62,107 nt of DNA from Verrucomicrobiota bacterium (GTDB lineage Bacteria; Verrucomicrobiota; Verrucomicrobiia; Opitutales; UBA953), in contig JAPLTV010000028.1 of the NCBI GenBank assembly GCA_026397955.1, forward strand, positions 1-62,107, in the 5' to 3' direction. The position numbers were made by a program, and so were the translations under genes. How positions within the stretch are numbered: the stretch's first letter is position 1; every line of letters begins with the position of its first letter. Of this stretch, positions 16,391 to 24,200 are shown piece by piece. A model generated the notes under the pieces. That model did not search any database. It saw only the letters and a program-made list of their open reading frames with translations, and was not told the DNA's origin.

Positions 16391-18202
16391 ATGCCCACGC
16401 CATTACTCAAAACCCCTCCCATGCTGTCCACCCGCCTGTCCCTCGCACTCCTTCTCGGGATGTCTACCTTTTCGGGCCTGGCGCAGAGTCCGCCCCAGAC
16501 CCCAGCCGCCCAGAAGCCCCCCGCCGCCGCGAGCAAAGAGGCCGAGGAGGATGCTGAAATCATCGTTTTGGCCGGCCTCCCCCACCTCAAGGATAAGGAA
16601 GCCATCCTGAGCTATGCCCGCCAAACCTACATCAAAGCGGACCTGATCAAGGATAAGCCCCTACTCCAAATCATCCGCCTGACCCTCGCAAAACTTGAGG
16701 ATCAGCCCGAAAATGCGGCTAAAATCCGCCAGGAACACCTTAACCAACTAGCGGAATACTTCACCAAACAGGCCATGGCAGCCCAGGACGCCGGCCAGAT
16801 GGCCGATGCCATGCGCCTTGCCCAGGTCGCCATCCGTTGTAATCCAGGCAACGCTAAGTCTAAGTTGTTCTACGCCAACTTTTTACATAATATCGCTGGA
16901 CGCACAGATGACGGCATTCAGACGCTCAAACATGGCTTAAAGTTCCTCCCGGTCGACGACCCTCTCACCAAAGACTACCTGGAGCGCTACTTCCAGCTCC
17001 TCCAGTCCCGTGAGCGAGACCAGGAAGTCATCGAAGAAAGCCTCCAGCTGATCGAGGCCACGAAAAACATGCCGACCTATATGCGAGACTCGCTCTCGAT
17101 GTCGGCCGCGACCTCGCTCTACTGGGTCGGCAAATACCCGGACGCGGTCAATATCATCAACGCCAGCAGCCTGGATACGCAGCCCAACGGCCTCCTCCTC
17201 AAGGCCCGCGCGCTCTTCGAAGGCGGCAAGACCCAGGAATCCATCAACCTGCTCGAGGCGAAGACGTCGGCGTTCAAAGGAGCCGGCCGTGACGCGGTCC
17301 TCTCGCAGCTCGCCCGCTTCCACATCCTGCTCGGCCGCCATAAGATGGCCCTGGCGGTGACGCAGGAACGCATCGCGGCCGACGAGAAGGCGCCCTTCCC
17401 TCACATCCAAAAACTCCAACTACTCGACCGGCTCGGCCTCAAGGATGAATTCGACAAGGAGCTCCGCCTGATCTTCGCGAACTACGCCGGCAGCTCGGCG
17501 CCGATGATCGCGCTCGCCAACTTCGCCGCCGAGAAAGGCTACGCCGAACTCACGGGCGCCCTCGCCAACTCCGCCGCGCAACACGGCCTCGAACGCGCGA
17601 CCTTCGCCGCGCTCCACCTCGAGGCGATCCTCAACGGTCCCGACCCGGGCCAGGTCATCGTGCAATATCAGCAGATCGTCGCCGCCGACAAAGCCTTCTT
17701 CAAGTCCAACGAACCCATCGTGCAGGCGCTCATCGCCATCGCCTACCATGCCCGCCAGAAACCCGACACGGTAATCGCCAAGCGCGACCGCGATATCGGC
17801 GACCGCTATCTCGTCGAATTCCTTAAGGCCAAGGACCTTGGTCCCGAAGCCTACCGCTCCGTCGGCCGCCACCTGCGCTCGATCCGCGCGGGCGATGCCG
17901 CAGTGCGCGTCCTCGAAGCCGGTAGCACCCTTTATCCGCGCTACTCGCAGCTGCGCGCCGACACCCTCTCTGCCCGCATCCTCGCCGGCCAGACGGAGTC
18001 CTACGGCACGCGCAAATCCCTCGCCGACGAACTCGAGATCCTACTGAACATGCGCCGCCCTTCGCCCGCTATCTGGCAGGAGGCAGTCTCATGGCTCCGC
18101 TCCGAATCAAAGCTGCCGCTCGAACGCCAGCGCAAGCTCGAGGCGGCGATGTCCCCTCTGATCCGCAGCAACCTCGACCCCGAGGCACTCTCTGGTCGCT
18201 AA
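16391..18202 (+). CDS. Exported tetratricopeptide-repeat protein
   Basis: The 603-residue protein begins with a short lead and a hydrophobic signal segment (LSTRLSLALLLGMSTFSGLA) followed by a Pro/Ala linker. The rest is alpha-helical, with repeats of the TPR type such as GQMADAMRLAQVAIRCNPGNAKSKLFYANF near residues 130-160 (read as short blocks) and further copies to the C-terminus. It is probably a periplasmic scaffold; no enzyme motif is seen. ATG 16391 is chosen; an internal ATG at 16421 places the signal peptide right at the N-terminus and is equally possible. It diverges from rpsL. Confidence 0.8.
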   Translation: MPTPLLKTPPMLSTRLSLALLLGMSTFSGLAQSPPQTPAAQKPPAAASKEAEEDAEIIVLAGLPHLKDKEAILSYARQTYIKADLIKDKPLLQIIRLTLAKLEDQPENAAKIRQEHLNQLAEYFTKQAMAAQDAGQMADAMRLAQVAIRCNPGNAKSKLFYANFLHNIAGRTDDGIQTLKHGLKFLPVDDPLTKDYLERYFQLLQSRERDQEVIEESLQLIEATKNMPTYMRDSLSMSAATSLYWVGKYPDAVNIINASSLDTQPNGLLLKARALFEGGKTQESINLLEAKTSAFKGAGRDAVLSQLARFHILLGRHKMALAVTQERIAADEKAPFPHIQKLQLLDRLGLKDEFDKELRLIFANYAGSSAPMIALANFAAEKGYAELTGALANSAAQHGLERATFAALHLEAILNGPDPGQVIVQYQQIVAADKAFFKSNEPIVQALIAIAYHARQKPDTVIAKRDRDIGDRYLVEFLKAKDLGPEAYRSVGRHLRSIRAGDAAVRVLEAGSTLYPRYSQLRADTLSARILAGQTESYGTRKSLADELEILLNMRRPSPAIWQEAVSWLRSESKLPLERQRKLEAAMSPLIRSNLDPEALSGR

Positions 18203-18209
18203 TCGTCCG

Positions 18210-18626
18210 ATGACGCTGCTACGACGACGCGACGAGCTCATCGCGGAGCTCGAACCTTTCGCGGACCACCACGAACGCTTCCAATATGTCATCGACCGCG
18301 CCAAGGCCGCCCCGGCCCTACCGGCTGACCTAAAGCTCGACGCCTTCCTGATCGAGGGCTGCACCTCCAACCTCTGGCTGGTGCCTTCCCTCGAGGCCGG
18401 CGTCTGCCGCTTCCGCTGCGACGCTGATTCGCTCATCACCAAAGGCGTCGCGAGTCTAGTTTGCGAGTTCTACGACGGTGCGACGGCGCAGGAAGTCGCC
18501 GACACCGACGCGGACTTCCTCTCCGCGGTCGGCATCACGCAGCACCTTTCGCCCAACCGCCGTAACGGCCTGACGAACCTCGTCGGCAAGATCCGTGCCT
18601 TCGGCCGGGCCGCCGTCCGCTCCTGA
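18210..18626 (+). CDS. sufE: SufE-like cysteine desulfurase acceptor protein
   Basis: SufE takes sulfur from the desulfurase SufS and passes it on for Fe-S cluster assembly in the cytosol. The 138-residue size is right for the family. The sulfur-accepting cysteine is Cys51 in FLIEGCTSNLWL, matching the EGC motif. The C-terminus has GITQHLSPNRRNGLTNLV, where SufE has its conserved SRxNG helix. It starts 7 bp after the TPR gene. No sufS, sufB, sufC or sufD is nearby, so the rest of the system must be elsewhere. Confidence 0.9.
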   Translation: MTLLRRRDELIAELEPFADHHERFQYVIDRAKAAPALPADLKLDAFLIEGCTSNLWLVPSLEAGVCRFRCDADSLITKGVASLVCEFYDGATAQEVADTDADFLSAVGITQHLSPNRRNGLTNLVGKIRAFGRAAVRS

Positions 18627-18708
18627 TAAGCCCCATCGGCGTGGCTTAAGACCGGAGATATGCGTGGTTGGGATTTGCGCCGGGAACGAAGGCGGATGAG
18701 ATGACAGC

Positions 18709-19650
18709 ATGAGAGAGCCGGAAGCCTCCGCACCCGACCGACGTCTGTTCGGACTGTGCCTGCTCACGCTCGTCTGGTCCGTGCTGGTCCTCCAGGCTGG
18801 CGGCTTCACCACGAGCATCCGCGCGGGCATGGCCTTCCTCGACTGGCCTCTCTCCAACGGCTCGGTCAATCCTCCGGGCTGGCTCACCGAGATCGACAAG
18901 TTCGCCGAACACTCTCACCGCCTCGCGGCCACGGTGCTCGGCCTGCTCTCCATCGCGATCGCGGTCGCCCACGGTCTCCGCGAATCTCGCCGCGCCATCC
19001 GGCTCGCAGCCTACGCGCTCGTCGGCCTAGTAGTCTTCCAGGGCTTGCTCGGCGGTCTTCGCGTGCTCCTCGACAAGCTTAACATCGGCGGCGACGGCAA
19101 CTTCAAGGCGGCGGCCTTCGCCGTCGGCCACGCGGTCAACGCGCAGCTCACGCTCGCGCTCCTCGCCTTCATCGCCCTCGCCCACACCATCGCTTGGCAT
19201 CAGGCCCGTCGCTCCGCATCGCGTTCCCTTTTCCAGGCCGGAGCCCTCGCCGCCGGGCTCACGCTCTCGGTCATCGTGATCGGCGCGGTGATGCGCCAAG
19301 GCCATTTCACCGCCTGGGTCTCCACGCCCTCCGACGGCCTGTTCATCCCTTCCATCGGCACGGGCCTGGTCTGGTGGGTCAACCTACTCCACCGCGGCGG
19401 CGCCCTTCTGGCCGGAGCGTCCGTGCTCTTCTTCGCCGTCCAGCTGGCCCGCCAAGGCTTTCCGCTTCTCCGCTGGGCATCCTTGGTCGCCCTAGTCTTC
19501 CTGCAGGTCCTGCTCGGCATCCTGAGCATCCAGCTCCCGCTCAACCCGCACGTCCGCACGGTGCACCTCGTCGTCGGCGCGGCCCTCTTCTCTTCCCTCT
19601 GCGCGGCGGTGATGCTGGCCCGTCGCAGCACCGTGGAAACCTCCGCCTGA
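18709..19650 (+). CDS. ctaA: Heme A synthase (COX15/CtaA family)
   Basis: This membrane enzyme oxidises the C8 methyl of heme O to make heme A for aa3-type oxidases. The 313-residue protein has about eight hydrophobic helices. Candidate heme-ligand histidines lie in FAEHSHRLAATV (with the family glutamate), VGHAVNAQLTL, NLLHRGGALL and VRTVHLVVGA. The last resembles the fourth histidine helix. It is followed 56 bp later by ctaB. No oxidase subunit genes are in the window. Confidence 0.92.
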   Translation: MREPEASAPDRRLFGLCLLTLVWSVLVLQAGGFTTSIRAGMAFLDWPLSNGSVNPPGWLTEIDKFAEHSHRLAATVLGLLSIAIAVAHGLRESRRAIRLAAYALVGLVVFQGLLGGLRVLLDKLNIGGDGNFKAAAFAVGHAVNAQLTLALLAFIALAHTIAWHQARRSASRSLFQAGALAAGLTLSVIVIGAVMRQGHFTAWVSTPSDGLFIPSIGTGLVWWVNLLHRGGALLAGASVLFFAVQLARQGFPLLRWASLVALVFLQVLLGILSIQLPLNPHVRTVHLVVGAALFSSLCAAVMLARRSTVETSA

Positions 19651-19706
19651 GCCGTGGCGACTGATTTACCTTTAACCCGTCGCGCAAAACCGCCACGACA
19701 AGACCG

Positions 19707-20600
19707 ATGAGCGAACGCGCCAGATCCGTGCCTGCCGCCACCTGGGAGCTGACCAAGCCCCGGCTTTCGTTCCTTTCCGTCCTGACGGCCCTCGCCGGTT
19801 ACTTCTGCAGCGCCCCGGAACAACCGACCGACGCCAAGGTGCTCGTCTCACTCGCAATCGGCACGGCCCTCGCCGCCGGCGGCTGCGGCGCGATCAACAT
19901 GTGGTGGGAGAGCGATGCCGACGCGAAGATGGAACGCACCCGCAACCGCCCCATCCCCGCCGGCATCATCCACCCCGGAGCCGCCCTGCTCTTCGGCATG
20001 CTCCTGCTCACGCTCGGCGTGGTGCTGGTCTGGATCGGAACCAATCCGCTCGCCGGCGCGCTCACGGCCGCCACCGCGGTCTCCTACCTCTTTTTCTATA
20101 CGCCGCTGAAGACGATGACGTCCTGGTGCACGCTCGTCGGCTCGCTGCCGGGGGCGATTCCGCCGATCATCGGCACCGCCGCCAAACTGGGGAAAATCGA
20201 TTCGATGGGCTGGCTGCTCTTCGCGTTGCTTTTCTTCTGGCAGATTCCTCACTTCATGGCCCTCGCCTTCCTCTGGCGCGAGGACTACGCCCGCGGCGGC
20301 TTCAAGATCGTGACGGTCGGCGATCCGTCCGGCCGCTCCGCCGCCCGCTGGGCGCTCCTATTCATCACCCCGATGCTCTTCGTAGCCGGGGCAATCGCCA
20401 CGAGTTTCTTCCCAGACTGGTCTAGCCCCTTCGTGTGGGTCTCCTTCCTGGCCGGCGCCTGGTTCTTCAAGCTGACGCTGGACTTCGCGGTGCCAGAACG
20501 CCGCGCCGCCGTCGCGAAACCCCTCTTCCTCGCCTCGATCCTATACCTGCCCGTCGTGCTGTTAACCCTGACGCTGAACCGGATTTTGGTGCGGTCATGA
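19707..20600 (+). CDS. ctaB: Protoheme IX farnesyltransferase (heme O synthase)
   Basis: This polytopic UbiA-family enzyme adds farnesyl to heme B to give heme O, the substrate of the upstream ctaA product. The 297-residue protein has the first polar motif as NMWWESDADAKMERTRNRP, the family NxxxDxxDxxM site, then PIPAG. The helix with FFWQIPHFMALAFLWREDYA is also typical. Its stop overlaps the next start as ATGA, so the two genes are translationally coupled. Organisation as ctaA-ctaB suggests an aa3-type oxidase in this organism. Confidence 0.94.
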   Translation: MSERARSVPAATWELTKPRLSFLSVLTALAGYFCSAPEQPTDAKVLVSLAIGTALAAGGCGAINMWWESDADAKMERTRNRPIPAGIIHPGAALLFGMLLLTLGVVLVWIGTNPLAGALTAATAVSYLFFYTPLKTMTSWCTLVGSLPGAIPPIIGTAAKLGKIDSMGWLLFALLFFWQIPHFMALAFLWREDYARGGFKIVTVGDPSGRSAARWALLFITPMLFVAGAIATSFFPDWSSPFVWVSFLAGAWFFKLTLDFAVPERRAAVAKPLFLASILYLPVVLLTLTLNRILVRS

Positions 20601-21178
20601 GCGTACGTGCCGACAAGGACCGCCTGCGCGCGGAACTCAAGGCACGCCGCATGAATCTCACGCCGCGCGAACTGCAGGTCGCCGGCGACGCGACCGCCCG
20701 CCTGGTCACGCAGCTCCCGGAATGGAAGCAGGCGAAGACGGTCTGCCTCTACGCGTCCTTCGGCGGCGAACTCCCGACCGACGCGCTGATGATGCTCGCG
20801 CTGCTCGAAGGCAAACGGCTGCTCCTCCCGCGCGTGACCAACAAGACGACGCTCGTCCTCCACGAGGTCAGCGACCTCGCCGCGCTCCAGCCCTCCCGTC
20901 TCGGGATCCGCGAGCCAAAGCCGACCGCGCCGGTCGCGACGCTGGCCGAAGCCGGCCTGGTCCTTGTCCCGGGCCTGGGCTTCGATGGCGCGGGCCGACG
21001 GCTTGGGTTCGGCGGCGGCTTCTACGATCGCCTGCTGGCGAAGCCGCCCCGCAAGACCTTCCTGCTCGGCCACGGCCACGCCTTCCAGCTGGTGTCGCGC
21101 CTCCCCGACGAGCCGCATGATATTAAAGTTAAGGCGGTCGCCACCCCGCAGGGCGTGATTCGCTGCCGAGTGCGTTAG
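20597..21178 (+). CDS. 5-formyltetrahydrofolate cyclo-ligase family protein
   Basis: The family converts 5-formyl-THF to 5,10-methenyl-THF with ATP. The 193-residue protein starts at ATG 20597, overlapping the ctaB stop by four bases. A longer frame from 20435 runs inside ctaB and is a shadow. The C-terminal site is clear: VPGLGFDGAGRRLGFGGGFY followed by DRLL. The N-terminal KDRLRAELKARR helix fits the nucleotide-binding region. Nothing suggests a functional tie to heme synthesis beyond co-transcription. Confidence 0.92.
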   Translation: MSVRADKDRLRAELKARRMNLTPRELQVAGDATARLVTQLPEWKQAKTVCLYASFGGELPTDALMMLALLEGKRLLLPRVTNKTTLVLHEVSDLAALQPSRLGIREPKPTAPVATLAEAGLVLVPGLGFDGAGRRLGFGGGFYDRLLAKPPRKTFLLGHGHAFQLVSRLPDEPHDIKVKAVATPQGVIRCRVR

Positions 21179-21209
21179 CAGGTTTGCCAAGCGGGCGGTT
21201 TCGTGTCCG

Positions 21210-24200
21210 ATGGAGGGTCCGATGTCCGCCCCCCGACCAGACGCCATCCGCCTCCGCGGCGTCCGCCAGAACAACCTGAAGGGCTTCGACGTGGACATCC
21301 CGGTCGGCAAGCTGGTCGTGGTCACGGGCCTCAGTGGCGCCGGCAAGTCTTCCCTGGTCTTCGACACGCTCCACGCCGAAGGGCAGCGTCGTTACGTCGA
21401 GACGTTCAGCCCTTACGTCCGCCAGTTCCTCGAGTTGCTCCCCTCCCCGGCCCTCGACTCCGCGGAGAACGTCCGTCCGTCCGTCGCGATCAAGCAAGGC
21501 AACGCGGTCCGCACCTCACGCTCGACGGTCGGCACGATGACGGAGCTCTGCGACTGGTTCAAAGTCTGGTTCGCCCACCGCGCCGACCTCATCGACCCGG
21601 CCAGCGGCAAGGTCATCGTCCCGCGCGGACCCGACGCCGCGTGGCTCGATTCCCTCACCCGCTTTCCCGGACAGTCGCTCTCGCTCGCGTTCGCGGTCTC
21701 GAAACCGGAGACGCTAGGATGGAAGACGATCGCGGAAGAATTCTCGAAGGCCGGCTTCAGCCGCGCGTTCGCCTCCGGCCAGCGCATCCGTCTGACGGAA
21801 GACGAAATCCCGGCCGACGCGACCGAACTGCTTGTCATCCAAGACCGCGTGACGATTGCCGCCGACCAGGCCTCTCGCTTCCATGAAGCGGCCCTCGCGG
21901 CGTTCCGCCTCGGCGGGGCGCGACTCCGCCTGCTCGACGACCAAGGGCACGAACTATCCCGCTACAGCGAAGCGCTGGAGTCGCCGGTCGACGGACGCAG
22001 GTTCCGCCCAGCCTCGCCCGCGCTCTTCTCGTTCAACTCGCCCGTGGGCGCCTGCCCCGAGTGCCGCGGCTTCGGCCGCGTCATCGGCCTGGACTGGAAT
22101 AAGATCATACCCAACCCGGCCCTGACGCTCGCCGAAGGCGCGATCGCGCCGTTCCAAGGCAACGTCTACGGCGAATCGCAGAAGGACCTGGTGCGCGCCT
22201 GTCGCAAGGCATCCGTCCCGCTCGACGTGCCATGGAAGAAACTTTCCGCCGCGCACCGCAAGTTCGTCGAGAACGGCGAGCCGGGCTACGTGCAGGGCGA
22301 ATACGATTCGAAGTGGTACGGCATCCGCGGCTTCTTCCGCTGGCTGGAAGGCACGACCTATAAGATGCACGTCCGCGTCTTCCTTTCCCGCTGGCGCGCC
22401 TACGAGTCCTGCCCGAAGTGCCAGGGCCGCCGCTTCCGTGAGGAATCGCTCTTCTGGCGCTGGCAGGGTAAATCCCTCCCGGAGCTCTACGCCTCACCGG
22501 TCTCGGATCTGCGCACGCTGCTCGCCCCTCTCGCACCGAAGGATTCGCGCCATCCGGCCGACCACGCGCTCGAAGCCATTCTGGCCCGACTCGGCTACCT
22601 CGAGGCGGTCGGACTCGGCTACCTCGCCCTCGACCGACTCTCGCGCACGCTCTCGGGCGGCGAAGTCCAGCGCGTCAACCTGACCTCCTGCCTCGGCGCC
22701 TGCCTCGCGGACACGGTCTTCGTCCTCGACGAGCCGAGCGTCGGCATGCACGCCCGCGATCTTTCGCGCATGGTCGGTATCCTCCGCAGCCTCGTCGACC
22801 AAGGCAACACGGTGGTGGTCGTCGAGCACGACGAATCCGTCATGCGCGCCGCCGACTGGCTCATCGAGATCGGCCCACGCCCCGGCGCCGAAGGCGGTCA
22901 TCTTCTCTACCAAGGCGTCCCGAAGGGCATCCTGAAGATCAAGGATTCTGCCACGGGCAACTGGCTCTCGGGTCGCCGTGTCTCGGCGCCGCGCACCCCT
23001 CGCCCGATCGGCGATACGACGCCGCGCCTGCGCGTGAGCGGCGCGACGGTTAACAATCTCAGCGACTTCGCCTGCTCGATCCCGCTCGGCCGCCTGGTCG
23101 GCCTCTGCGGCGTGTCAGGCTCCGGCAAATCGACGCTGCTCCATCAAGTCATCGGCCGACGCGATCCGGAATCAGGCGACGAAGCCAAGGAATTGAAATG
23201 GGTGAAGTTCGATAAGGAGCCGGCCGAGGTAGCGCTCGTCGACCAATCCCCCGCGACGCGCACGCCGCGCTCCAACCCGGCGCTCTACGTCGGCGCCTGG
23301 GACGCGATCCGCACACTGCTCGGCAATTCGGCCGAGGCGAAAGCCGCCGGTCTCACGCCCTCGCACTTCTCCTTCAACGCTGGCGAAGGGCGCTGCGAAC
23401 GCTGCGGCGGCGCGGGCTGGGAGACGGTGGAGATGCAGTTCGTCTCCGACGTCGCCCTCCCCTGCCCCTCCTGTAACGGTAAGCGCTTCCGCGACGAGGT
23501 ACTGAGCTTCCATTATGACGGTAAGTCCGTCGGCGACCTGCTGGCGATGTCGGTGACCGAAGCGCGCAAGTTCCTCGGCGAACGCACGCCCGCCTCCGCC
23601 CAGCTCGCCTGTCTAGAGGAAGTCGGCCTCGGCTACCTCTCGATGGGTCAGCCGCTCACGACGCTTTCCGGCGGCGAAGCTCAGCGCCTCAAGCTGGTCC
23701 GCTACCTTTCCAAGATCGATACGCGCAAACCCGGCGCGCTCCTGCTCCTCGACGAACCCACGACCGGCCTGCACCGCGAAGACGTCTCGCGCCTCATCGG
23801 CCTGCTACATCGCCTCACGGAAGCCGGCCACTCGCTCATCGTGGTGGAACACCACCTCGACGTACTGAAGTCCTGCGATTGGATCCTGGAAATGGGTCCC
23901 GAGGCCGGTCCCGCCGGCGGTCACCTAGTCGCCGAAGGCACGCCCGCCGAAGTCGCCAAGGCCGGCACGGTCACGGGCCGCTTCCTTGCGCAAGGCGACG
24001 ACGCCTTCGCCTCCGCGTCGACCACGGCAAGCAAGCCACGTCCGACCGCCATCTCGCTGCGCGGCGCCCGCGAACATAACCTGAAGGACGTCTCGCTCGA
24101 GATCCCGCACGGTTCGCTGACGGTGATGACCGGCGTGTCCGGCTCGGGCAAATCTTCCCTGGCGTTCGACATCCTCTTCGCCGAAGGCCAACGCCGCTTC

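Noticed and set aside
18627-18708. A short inverted repeat TAAGCC...GGCTTA after sufE as a terminator.
   Set aside because: The stem is only 6 bp with a 10-base loop and no T-run follows.
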